Below, in pieces: positions 16,538-25,069 of a DNA stretch of 64,000 nt (its first letter is position 1; every line of letters begins with the position of its first letter). Below the pieces are notes generated by a model, which ran no database searches, was not told where the DNA came from, and worked only from the letters and a program-made list of their open reading frames with translations. The DNA comes from JBJXFE01 sp046153875 (GTDB taxonomy: Bacteria; Planctomycetota; Phycisphaerae; Phycisphaerales; UBA1924): positions 1 to 64,000 of the forward strand of contig JBJXFE010000009.1 of the NCBI GenBank assembly GCA_046153875.1, written 5' to 3'. The position numbers and the translations under genes were made by a program.

Positions 16538-16543
16538 AATGTA
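16538..16543 (-). promoter_or_regulatory. -10-like box TACATT separating the BNR unit from the biosynthetic operon
   Basis: TACATT on the minus strand, 28 bases before the GTG at 16509, with GGAG in between. If used, it marks the boundary of the biosynthetic operon just after the CCR gene. The CCR stop is followed by a T-run (TATTTTTC) that might aid termination, though no strong hairpin is seen. Confidence 0.35.
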
Positions 16544-16607
16544 CCCGGAAACAGCACGCGGGAACAGCGGGCTCGCGCGGGGACGACCCGAAAAATAGGG
16601 CCCGGGG

Positions 16608-17900
16608 CTACTCCAGGTCCCGCATCCCCTGCCGCTTCGCGTTCACGAGGACCACCATGTTGCCCGGCGGGTGCTTGTTCTCCCGCATGAGCTGGTGGGC
16701 GTCGCCGACCTGCGAGAACGGGAAGACCCGGGAGAGACACGGATCGACCCGACCCTCTGCAACCAGCGTGTTGAGCGCCCGGCACTGCTCCGTGTTGGCG
16801 AAGTGCGAGCCCTGGAGCCGCTTCTGGCGCATCCAGAGGTACCGCAGGTCCACGTCGGCGGCGTACCCCGACGTGCCGCCGCAGATCACGACCATGCCCC
16901 CGTTGTCGCAGCAGAAAACGGACGTCGGGATGGTGCTCTCGCCGACATGCTCGAAGACGATCCTCGGGTTCCGCTTCTCGCCGAGCGCCTCCCAGAACGC
17001 CTTGCCGAACTCCCGCGCGCCCTGCGCCCACTGGCCGAACGCGCCCGCGTCGCCGAAGTCCGGCAGGCGACCCCAGTGCGTGAAACGCGACCGGTCGATC
17101 ACCCCGACCGCGCCGAGCCTCTTGCAGAAGTCGACCTTGGAGGGGTCGGAGACGACGGATACGGCCCGCCCGCCGAACTCGCGGACGACCTGGATCGCCA
17201 TGCTGCCCAGCCCGCCAGCGCCGCCCCAGATCAGCACCGGGTCGCCCGGGTGGACCACGTGCGGCGGCCAGCCCATGAGCTGGCGGTACGCGGTGGCGCC
17301 GACGAGCATGTACGCGGCGGACTCTTCCCACGTGAGTTTCGGCGGCTTCGGGTGGCACTGCTCGTCGTCGACGAGCGTGTACTGGGCGAAGCTGCCCCAG
17401 TTGTCCTCGTACCCCCAGACGCGAACCGTGCTGGAGAACATCGGATCGCCGCCGTGCTTCAGGTCCGGTGCGTCGGGATCCCAGCGGCAGCAGGAAATGA
17501 CGACGCGGTCGCCCACCTTGACGCCGCGGGCCTGGTCGCCGACGGCCCAGACAACGCCGGACGCGTCCGACCCGCCGATGTGGAAGTCCTCGGGCTCACC
17601 GCGCTTCTGCCGGGCGGCGATGACATCGACGGGTTTGCCGAGGGCCGCCCAGACGTTGTTGTAGTTCACGCCCGCCGCCATGACATACACCAGGACCTGG
17701 CGTCCCTTCGGCGCGGGCACGTTCACGACATCGGGAGCAAACGCGCGGCCCGGTTCGCCGAACCGCTCGCGGCGGATGGTCGACGCGTGCATCCGTCGCG
17801 GGACGACGCCGTGCGCCGGCAGTTCGCCGAGCCCGAGAAGGTCGGGGGCCGGGCCGACTCGTGATGGGTCGCGCGTCGTCATGAGCGGCTGCCTGAGCAT
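16608..17900 (-). CDS. ccr: Crotonyl-CoA carboxylase/reductase
   Basis: CCR reductively carboxylates crotonyl-CoA (or longer 2-enoyl-CoAs) with CO2 and NADPH to ethylmalonyl-CoA-type products, which serve as branched PKS extender units or in the ethylmalonyl-CoA pathway. The family pattern is strong: MAAGVNYNNVWAALGKPVDV, HIGGSDASGVVWAVGDQARG, GATAYRQLMGWPPHVVHPGD, the nucleotide site IWGGAGGLGSMAIQV, and FEHVGESTIPTSVF followed by WMRQKRLQGSHFANTEQ. 430 residues, normal. ATG at 17900 has GGAG eight bases upstream; the ATG at 17882 overlaps the PPTase stop by four bases and is also possible. Last gene of the PKS/NRPS operon, hence the extender-supply role is inferred. Confidence 0.93.
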   Translation of the reverse strand: MLRQPLMTTRDPSRVGPAPDLLGLGELPAHGVVPRRMHASTIRRERFGEPGRAFAPDVVNVPAPKGRQVLVYVMAAGVNYNNVWAALGKPVDVIAARQKRGEPEDFHIGGSDASGVVWAVGDQARGVKVGDRVVISCCRWDPDAPDLKHGGDPMFSSTVRVWGYEDNWGSFAQYTLVDDEQCHPKPPKLTWEESAAYMLVGATAYRQLMGWPPHVVHPGDPVLIWGGAGGLGSMAIQVVREFGGRAVSVVSDPSKVDFCKRLGAVGVIDRSRFTHWGRLPDFGDAGAFGQWAQGAREFGKAFWEALGEKRNPRIVFEHVGESTIPTSVFCCDNGGMVVICGGTSGYAADVDLRYLWMRQKRLQGSHFANTEQCRALNTLVAEGRVDPCLSRVFPFSQVGDAHQLMRENKHPPGNMVVLVNAKRQGMRDLE

Positions 17901-18613
17901 CCTTGCCTCTCCCCCCGAGCGGCCCCGGGTATCCACGCGCCCGCCAGCACCCACCCGTCGCGGATGAGGGCTCGGCCGACGATACCCGCGGGACAGGTCC
18001 AGCGGCGTCGGGCGTCGTCCGAGAACGCGGGGACGAACCGGTCAACGCCGCCCCCCCAACCCTCGCCCGGGAGGAATCGGATCGACACGTGGGTGAACTC
18101 CAGCGGGGCTCGCCAGTGGGGGAACTGGCACTTGTACACGGCCTCCTTGGCGCTGAACAACAGGCGTGCGTGCAGTCCACGCTCGTCGGGAGAGAGTGAT
18201 CGCAGACGATCGAGTTCATCGGGCGCGGCGATGGTCGGCCAGAGCTCTTCGTCGAGCGGTTCGGCGGGTTCGGTGTCGATGCCGAGAGCGGCCACGTCGG
18301 CGCGGCGCGCGACGGCGGCAACGCACAGGCCTTGGGCATGGCTGATCGAGCCGGTGATGCCCTCCGGCCAGATCGGGGCTCTGTCCGAGCCGACGGGAAG
18401 CACCGCGTGCTCGATGCCGAGGCGCGCCAGCAACCGACGGGCGAGCGCCCGGCCCGCGGCGAACTCGGCGCGGCGTGTCGGGACGGCGGATGCGACCGCG
18501 GCGCACTCCGCCGTGAGCAGCGATGATGGATCACCCGGCGCGTCGGACGCTCCGACGACCACGCCCGGCGGAAACAGGTCCGCCGTGAAGTGTTCAGCGC
18601 GCGCTGACGGCAT
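17879..18613 (-). CDS. 4'-phosphopantetheinyl transferase (EntD/Sfp superfamily)
   Basis: Transfers the phosphopantetheine arm from CoA to the conserved Ser of carrier domains. Three family motifs are visible: IWPEGITGSISHAQG (near 83-97), ALGIDTEPAEPL (about 110-121, metal-binding Asp) and LLFSAKEAVYKCQFP (about 152-166, with the Lys/Glu of the active site). 244 residues; the EntD-like N-terminus (FTADLFPPGVVV) and RRAEFAAGRALARRLLARLG also fit. The gene overlaps the PKS stop by 20 bases and the CCR start by up to 22, so it is embedded in the operon. Its likely substrates are Ser1804 of the PKS and Ser1512 of the NRPS. Confidence 0.92.
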   Translation of the reverse strand: MPSARAEHFTADLFPPGVVVGASDAPGDPSSLLTAECAAVASAVPTRRAEFAAGRALARRLLARLGIEHAVLPVGSDRAPIWPEGITGSISHAQGLCVAAVARRADVAALGIDTEPAEPLDEELWPTIAAPDELDRLRSLSPDERGLHARLLFSAKEAVYKCQFPHWRAPLEFTHVSIRFLPGEGWGGGVDRFVPAFSDDARRRWTCPAGIVGRALIRDGWVLAGAWIPGAARGERQGCSGSRS

Positions 18614-21600
18614 GCGCCGGCTCCTGCGCGGGCTTCGCGGCGAGGCCCGCTTCTCGTGCCTGCGCCTCGTCGAGCACCGACTTGAGCTTCGCGCCGAGCA
18701 CGCGGACGTGCGGCTCGAGGATCATGCTGTCGTGGTCGCCCGGCACCACCTGGACCTCGATCCCGCCCGTGATCCACGGGTCCCAGAAGTTGTGCGGGTC
18801 GATGAACTCGCGGGCGTCGTTGACGACGCGACCCGGGGCGAGCTCGATCGCCTTGATCTGGCGCGGGCGGAACAGGTGAACGCCCCCCGAGTACGGCCGC
18901 AGGTTGTAGATCGGCAGCGCGTTCATGAACGCGATGTGGATCTCCTCCGAGCGGAACTCCGCGGGGGTCATCTCCTGCACCGGCTTGCGGAAGATCCGGC
19001 GCACCCGTTTCCATTCCCACTGCGCCTTGTCCAATACCCAGTCGGCGATGTACCGCAGCCCGCGCGTCCGCAGGCGGTGCCACTGGACGCGCAGCTTCTC
19101 CGCCCGCGTCAGCACGAGCATGCGCGTCGGGATGCTGTCGAGCATGACCAGGACGCCCACGCGCTCCCCGCAGCTCGTCAGCTGCAGGGCCATCTCCAGC
19201 GCGGTGATGCCGCCGCCGGAGAAACCGCCGAGGAAGTACGGACCGTTCGGCTGAACGGCGCGGACTTCCTCCAGATAGTCCTTCGACATCTCCTCGAACG
19301 TCGTGTGAGGCTTGTCGTCGCCTAGCAAGCCGCGTGCCTGGATCGCATAAACCGGCCGGTCCTTGCCCAGGTGCGCTGACAGGTGCCGGAGGTTCAGCAC
19401 GTTCCCGAACATGCCCGCAACAAGGAAGAACGGGGGCTTGCGCCCGTCCTGCACCTGGTTCATCGGAACGAGGTAGCGGAACTTGCGTCGCGGCGCGGCC
19501 GGGGCGCCGCCCGCCCCGGGCTTGAGGTCGGCCCCCACCGCTTCGCGGATCACGTCGCCGAGCGCGCCGATCGTGGGCGCCTCAAAGAGCGTCGCGAGCG
19601 GAAGATCGAGCCCGTGGGCCTTCTTGATCTTCGCGAAGAGCCGGACGGCGATGAGCGAGTGCCCGCCGAGGTCGAAGAAGCTGTCGCGGATACCGACCTT
19701 GTCCACGCCGAGCAGGTCGGTCCACGCCTCGGCCAGGTGCTTCTCGATCTCGTCGCGCGGCGCCTCGTAGGCGCTGGCGAGCTCGGGGCGGCTGAACTTG
19801 ACCCCGCTTTCGGCCGGGGCGGCGGCGGCCGCGTCGGTCCGCTCGATCAGCCGACGCAGGTCGACGGAGCTGGCCACAAATCTCGCCCCGTCGCGGGAAC
19901 GAAGGACGCGGGTGAGCGCGTCCATGCCGTCGTCGGGGTGGATGCCGTTTTCGTAGATCTCCAGGAACAGCCTCTCGCCGAGCGCGAGTGGGGCCGCCCG
20001 GTCGGCGGCGCCTCCTTCGGAGGTTGATTCGGCCGGAGCCCGGTCGGCGGGCGCCGAGAGCACCTCGCTGCCGGCGGTCCGGCGTACGGTGAACTGCTCG
20101 ATCTCGACAACGACGCGCCCGCTCTCGTCGGCGATCGTGACGTCGAAGGTGGCGAACTCCCGGTTCGCGTGGTTCTTCGGGTCGCTGCGGACGACGCTCA
20201 CCGCCCGCTGAGGGACGGGGCCGTACATCCGCAGGCGACGGTAGCCCATGGGCACATAGAGCGCGTCCGACCCCGCGTACCCGGGCACCAGCGGCAGGCC
20301 GAAGCCCGTCGCCATGTCCATCATCGCCGGGTGGAGCTTGTACGCGGCCAGGTCTTCGCGGAACTCCTCGGGCAGTTCCAGTTCGGCGAGTGCTTCGTTC
20401 TCGCCGTAGCGGACGGACTTCACGACGTTCCAGCGCGGACCGAACGCGAGGAACGCGTCCTGCCGCACGAACTCCGAGGGCGGCGGGCGCAGGCACCGGG
20501 CGCGGGCGTCGCCGATGGTCGCGGAGCGCGGCGCGCCCGTGACCGCCGCGGCGGAACCCTGGGCATGCAGGTCCCACTGCGCCGGACCGTTGGTGCTCGC
20601 GCGGCTCGAAACCTCGAACGTCCACGCATCCGCGTCGGGGCGGAGCGTGACGCGGACATCGCGCGGCTCGTCGTCGCCGACGGCGAGCGGGCCGACGAAG
20701 GTCACGTCGCGCAGATCGACCTGCTCCGTTCCGGCGGCGTCGGCGAAGGCGGCGCGGGCGATCTCCAGGTACCCGGTACCGGGGACTACCGCGCGGCCCG
20801 ATCGCGTGCGGTGCTCGTCGAGTATCCAGTGCTTGCGCGCGGCGAACCGGGACGTGTAGACCACTTCGTCCACGGCGTCGGAGACGCGCTCGTCGAGCAG
20901 CGGGTGGATCGGCGCACCCGCGTCGTGCGGATCGTTGGCGCCGGCGCCGACGAGGCGGCGGCTGATGCCGGTGGCCATCCCGATATCGCGCCACACACCC
21001 CAGTTGATCGCCACGACGCGCCCCAGCCCCGAGGCGTGCCGGCTCGACGCGAACGCGTCCAGGAACGCGTTGGCGGCCGCGTAGTCGGCCTGCCCGGCGG
21101 GGCCCATGATCGCGCTGGTGGAGGAGAACACGGCGAAGAAGTCCAGCCCCTTGCCGCGCAGCAGGTCGGCCAGGAGCATCGTGCCGTGGACCTTGGGCGT
21201 GAAGACCCGCTCGCACGCCTCGGGCGTCTTCGACTGGATGACGCCGTCCTCGATCGCGCCCGCGGCGTGGATGACGCCGTGGATCGCGCCGAACTTCGCG
21301 CGGGCCTTCTCGACGACGGCGGTCATGGCGTCGATATCCGCCACGTCGCCGCAGCCGATCATCACCTCGCCGCCGAGCTTCTCCACGTCCAGGAGTCGGC
21401 GTATTTTGCGGCTGACGGGGTCGCGGGCCGGGTGCGCGGCGAGCCACGAGTCCCACTCGGCACGATCCGGCAGCGGCGAGCGCCCGACGAGGACAAGCTT
21501 CGCCTTGACCTCGCGTGACAGGTGCTCGGCGACGCGCAGGCCGATCCCGCCCGCTCCGCCGGTGATGAGGTAGACACCGCCCGGTCGCAACCGATCGGTC

Positions 21601-24600
21601 GCATCGGGCGCCGGAGCGCCGGGCTCGAACTCCTGCTCGTACCGCACGCCGTCGCGCAGCGCCGCAACACGGTTGCCCGCAGGCGCGTCCAACTCCTCGA
21701 CGAGCCGGTCGGCCAGCGGCGCGAGCGGGGCGTGCAGGGCGCGAGAGCCGAAGGTGTGATGCACCAGCGGTGGAAGCACCAGGTCGAGGCTGCGGCAGGT
21801 GACGCCGTGGAACTCGCGCGGGATGACGCGGGCCGGCCCGAGCAGCGTGGCCTTTTCCGGGTAGGGAATCAGCTCCGACGCCACGCTCTGCATCCCCGTG
21901 GAGACCACGTCGATGTGCAGGCCCGCGGGAACGTCGGTGGCGCCCATCGCCTGGGCGAGGAAGAGCAGGCTGTAGAACCCGCGCTCCTGGTTGCCGTGGA
22001 AGAAGCTCGAGCCCGGGCGGAACGACTCATCGGCCGTCACCATCCACAGGTGCACGATGCGCCCGGGGAGCTGGTTCGTCGCGGCCAGTTCGGAGATGAG
22101 CTGGTCGTACCCTTCGCGTCCGCCCTCGGGAGCAAGGGCGAACTCGCCGTCCTTAAGCTTGTAGTAGGCGTCGCCCTGTCGGACCGTGACGACGGCGTCA
22201 CCCCGAGCCTTGAGGCGGCGCGCGACTTCAGAGCCGAGGCCGGCGGCGTCGAGAAAGACCAGGACCGGGCGCTTCTCGGCGGGCTTGGCGCTCGCCGCGG
22301 GGCGGCGGGCGTCCCTGCGCATCCAGACCGGCTTGAAGAACCAATCGTCCACACGCGCCAGCCGTTCGAGCGACGTGGGCGGCGTTTCGGCGGCCACAGT
22401 GGCGGGTTTCGCCGGGTCGATCCAGTACTTCTGGCGCTCGAACGGGTACGTCGGCAGGGTGATGCGCCGCCGACGCTTGCCCGTACGGACCTTCGACCAG
22501 TCCACGTTGACGCCCGCGGCCCAGAGCCGCCCGAACGCCGAGAGCAGGTAGCGCAGGTCGGGCGACGCCTCCTCGGGGTGCCGCAGCGACGAGAGCACGC
22601 CCGCGGGCTTGACAGGCTGCTGCTTGGCCAGCGAGCCGAGCGTCTGGCCCGGGCCGACCTCCAGGAGCACGCGGTTGGGGTCCTTGAGCAGCTCCGCGAC
22701 GCCCTGCGAGAATCGGACGGTGCGCCGGAAGTGCCGCACCCAGTAGTCCGGACTCACCGCGTCCTCATCCCTCACCCAGGCGCCGGTCACGTTCGAGATG
22801 TACGGGAGCGTCGGTTTGGACAGGCGGATCGCGCCGATGCCGGCGCGGAACTCGGCGAGGATCGGCTCCAGAAGCCGGGTGTGGCTCGCCGCGGCGAGCC
22901 GCAGACGCTTGGAGTCGATCTCCTTCGCGGCCAGCGTGCTCTCCAGGTCGGCGAGGCGGTCGGAGCGTCCGGCGACCACGCACATCTTCGGCGCGTTCAC
23001 CGCGGCGATGTCCAGGTCGTCGCCGAGCAGCGGCGCGATCTGATCCTCGGAGAGCGGCACGCTGAGCATGGCCGCGTCCGCGACGCGCTCGACGAGCCGT
23101 CCGCGGAGCGCGACGATCTTCAGGGCGTCCTCCAGGGACATCACCCCCGCCAGACACGCCGCAGTGTACTCACCGAGGCTGTGACCCGTCATCGCGACGG
23201 GCTTGACGCCCCACGACATCCAGAGCTGTGCGAGGGCGTACTCGACGCTGAACACGGCGCAGACCGAGGCGAGCGGCTTCTCAAGCCTGGCCGCGGCGTC
23301 CTCGACGGAGCCCGTGGGCAGCATCAGGGCGCGCAGGTCGAAGTCGAGCATCGGGCGCAGGATGTCGAGGCAGCGGTCCAGCTCGCGCGCGTAGACCGGC
23401 TGGGTCTCGTAGATCTCCCTCCCCATGTTGGGGTACTGCGCCCCGCCGCCGGGGAACATGAACACAACGCCGGGCTCGGACTTTCCGGCGCGCCCGGTGA
23501 AGACCCGCTTGGGATCGCGCGAACGCAGCGTGTCGGCGGCGTCGGCGGCGCTGCCCACCGCGACGACGCGCCGGTGCTCGAAGGCTTCCCGGCCGACCTG
23601 GAGGGTGTGGGCCGCGTCGCCCAGGTGGACGTCCGGCGTGGCGCCGAAAAGGGCGGCGAGGTTCGCCGAGGCCGCGTCGAGGGCCGAGGGGGTCTTGGCG
23701 GAGACCGCGAGAATCTCGTAGCGTTCGGGAGGATCGGTCGGGATCGGGACGGGCGGTTCTTCGACGATCACGTGGGCGTTGGTGCCGCCGACGCCCAGCG
23801 AGCTGATGCCCGCGCGGCGCGGCTCGTCGCCCGTGCTCCAGTCGGTCAGCCGCGCGTTAACGACGAACGGCGAGTTCTCGAAGTCGATCGCGGGGTTGGG
23901 CGCCTCGAAGTTCAGGCTCGCGGGAAGCTGGCGGTGCTTGAGCGCGCCGACGACCTTGATGAGACTCGCCACACCCGCGGCGGTGTCCAGGTGGCCGATC
24001 GCGGTCTTGACCGAGCCGATCCGGCAGAACCCGCGGCGCTTGGTGGTCTTGCGGAAAGCCTGGGTGAGCGCGGCGATCTCGATCGGGTCGCCGACGGCGG
24101 TGCCCGTGCCGTGCGCCTCGACGTAGGAGATGTCGTCGGCCGTGAGCCCGGCGAGGGCCAGAGCCTCGGCGACGACGGCGGCGTGCCCGTCCACGCTCGG
24201 CGCGAGGTAGCCGACCTTGCCCGCGCCGTCGTTGTTGATGGCCGAGCCGCGGATCACGGCGTGGACGGTGTCTCCGTCCTTGATCGCATCCTCCAGGCGG
24301 CGGAGCACGACGACGCCGACGCCGCTGGTGAGGACGGTGCCCGACGCGCGGTGGTCGAAGGCGCAGCACCGCCCGTCGCGGGCCTGCACCTCGTTCTCGC
24401 GGTAGTGGTACCCGTGCCGGTGCGGCAGGATGATCGAGACCCCCCCGGCCAGCGCCATGTCGCACTCGCCCGCGAGCACGCTCTGCCCCGCGATGTGCAC
24501 GGCGACGAGCGAACTGGAGCACGCGGTCTGCACGGCCACGGAAGGCCCGCGGAGGTTGAGCTTGTACGACACGCCCGTGGGCATGAAGTCGCGGTCGTTG

Positions 24601-25067
24601 CCCGTGTGGCGCAGCAGGAAGAGGCCGACGGAACGGACGAGCTCCGGGTGGGAGAGCACGTTGGACATGAAGTAGGCGTTCATGCCGCACCCGGCGAAGA
24701 CGCCGATCGAGCCCTTGAAGCGGCCAGGCGGGTGCCCCGCGTGCTCCAGGGCTTCCCACGAGCACTCCATGAAGTGGCGGTGCTGCGGGTCCATGATCGC
24801 CGCGTCCTTGGGGCTGTAACCGAAGAACGAGGCGTCGAAGAGCTCCATCCCCTCGAGCGGACCGCCGGACCTGACATAGGACGGGTCGCGCAGGTCGGCC
24901 GCCTCCACGCCCGCTGTGTTCAGTTCCTCGTCGGTGTAGCGTCGGACCCCCGCGACACCCTCCCGGAGGTTCTTCCAGTATTCGGCGAGGTCGCGCGCGG
25001 CCGGGAAACGGCAGGACATCCCCACCACCGCGAGTTCGTTGCCGCTGTAGTCGTCTCGGGTCGGCAT
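18594..25067 (-). CDS. Type I polyketide synthase module KS-AT-KR-DH-ACP-TE
   Basis: 2157 residues. KS 10-440 with Cys183 (TACSSS), His319 (EAHGTGT) and His359 (AIGHL). AT about 530-820 with Ser630 (GHSLGE) and the specificity stretch AASH ending at His729, where malonyl types have HAFH and methylmalonyl types YASH. KR with a structural half from about 905 and the catalytic half 1165-1360 (GGAGGIG at 1170, Ser1316 region, Tyr1329, Asn1333); Asp1274 in AGAIED fits a B-type KR. DH about 1385-1665 with His1419 and Asp1584. ACP Ser1804 (DLGGHSL). TE 1870-2130 with Ser1950 (GGFSGGG), Asp1977 and His2112. DH after KR is unusual for a modular PKS. Starts two bases after the NRPS stop; presumably extends the NRPS-bound unit once and releases it. 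Confidence 0.93.
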   Translation of the reverse strand: MPTRDDYSGNELAVVGMSCRFPAARDLAEYWKNLREGVAGVRRYTDEELNTAGVEAADLRDPSYVRSGGPLEGMELFDASFFGYSPKDAAIMDPQHRHFMECSWEALEHAGHPPGRFKGSIGVFAGCGMNAYFMSNVLSHPELVRSVGLFLLRHTGNDRDFMPTGVSYKLNLRGPSVAVQTACSSSLVAVHIAGQSVLAGECDMALAGGVSIILPHRHGYHYRENEVQARDGRCCAFDHRASGTVLTSGVGVVVLRRLEDAIKDGDTVHAVIRGSAINNDGAGKVGYLAPSVDGHAAVVAEALALAGLTADDISYVEAHGTGTAVGDPIEIAALTQAFRKTTKRRGFCRIGSVKTAIGHLDTAAGVASLIKVVGALKHRQLPASLNFEAPNPAIDFENSPFVVNARLTDWSTGDEPRRAGISSLGVGGTNAHVIVEEPPVPIPTDPPERYEILAVSAKTPSALDAASANLAALFGATPDVHLGDAAHTLQVGREAFEHRRVVAVGSAADAADTLRSRDPKRVFTGRAGKSEPGVVFMFPGGGAQYPNMGREIYETQPVYARELDRCLDILRPMLDFDLRALMLPTGSVEDAAARLEKPLASVCAVFSVEYALAQLWMSWGVKPVAMTGHSLGEYTAACLAGVMSLEDALKIVALRGRLVERVADAAMLSVPLSEDQIAPLLGDDLDIAAVNAPKMCVVAGRSDRLADLESTLAAKEIDSKRLRLAAASHTRLLEPILAEFRAGIGAIRLSKPTLPYISNVTGAWVRDEDAVSPDYWVRHFRRTVRFSQGVAELLKDPNRVLLEVGPGQTLGSLAKQQPVKPAGVLSSLRHPEEASPDLRYLLSAFGRLWAAGVNVDWSKVRTGKRRRRITLPTYPFERQKYWIDPAKPATVAAETPPTSLERLARVDDWFFKPVWMRRDARRPAASAKPAEKRPVLVFLDAAGLGSEVARRLKARGDAVVTVRQGDAYYKLKDGEFALAPEGGREGYDQLISELAATNQLPGRIVHLWMVTADESFRPGSSFFHGNQERGFYSLLFLAQAMGATDVPAGLHIDVVSTGMQSVASELIPYPEKATLLGPARVIPREFHGVTCRSLDLVLPPLVHHTFGSRALHAPLAPLADRLVEELDAPAGNRVAALRDGVRYEQEFEPGAPAPDATDRLRPGGVYLITGGAGGIGLRVAEHLSREVKAKLVLVGRSPLPDRAEWDSWLAAHPARDPVSRKIRRLLDVEKLGGEVMIGCGDVADIDAMTAVVEKARAKFGAIHGVIHAAGAIEDGVIQSKTPEACERVFTPKVHGTMLLADLLRGKGLDFFAVFSSTSAIMGPAGQADYAAANAFLDAFASSRHASGLGRVVAINWGVWRDIGMATGISRRLVGAGANDPHDAGAPIHPLLDERVSDAVDEVVYTSRFAARKHWILDEHRTRSGRAVVPGTGYLEIARAAFADAAGTEQVDLRDVTFVGPLAVGDDEPRDVRVTLRPDADAWTFEVSSRASTNGPAQWDLHAQGSAAAVTGAPRSATIGDARARCLRPPPSEFVRQDAFLAFGPRWNVVKSVRYGENEALAELELPEEFREDLAAYKLHPAMMDMATGFGLPLVPGYAGSDALYVPMGYRRLRMYGPVPQRAVSVVRSDPKNHANREFATFDVTIADESGRVVVEIEQFTVRRTAGSEVLSAPADRAPAESTSEGGAADRAAPLALGERLFLEIYENGIHPDDGMDALTRVLRSRDGARFVASSVDLRRLIERTDAAAAAPAESGVKFSRPELASAYEAPRDEIEKHLAEAWTDLLGVDKVGIRDSFFDLGGHSLIAVRLFAKIKKAHGLDLPLATLFEAPTIGALGDVIREAVGADLKPGAGGAPAAPRRKFRYLVPMNQVQDGRKPPFFLVAGMFGNVLNLRHLSAHLGKDRPVYAIQARGLLGDDKPHTTFEEMSKDYLEEVRAVQPNGPYFLGGFSGGGITALEMALQLTSCGERVGVLVMLDSIPTRMLVLTRAEKLRVQWHRLRTRGLRYIADWVLDKAQWEWKRVRRIFRKPVQEMTPAEFRSEEIHIAFMNALPIYNLRPYSGGVHLFRPRQIKAIELAPGRVVNDAREFIDPHNFWDPWITGGIEVQVVPGDHDSMILEPHVRVLGAKLKSVLDEAQAREAGLAAKPAQEPAHAVSAR

Positions 25068-25069
25068 GC

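Noticed and set aside
16560..16610. Terminator directly after the CCR gene
   Set aside because: A T-run is present after the stop (TATTTTTC), but the GC-rich stretch before it gives only a very short stem.
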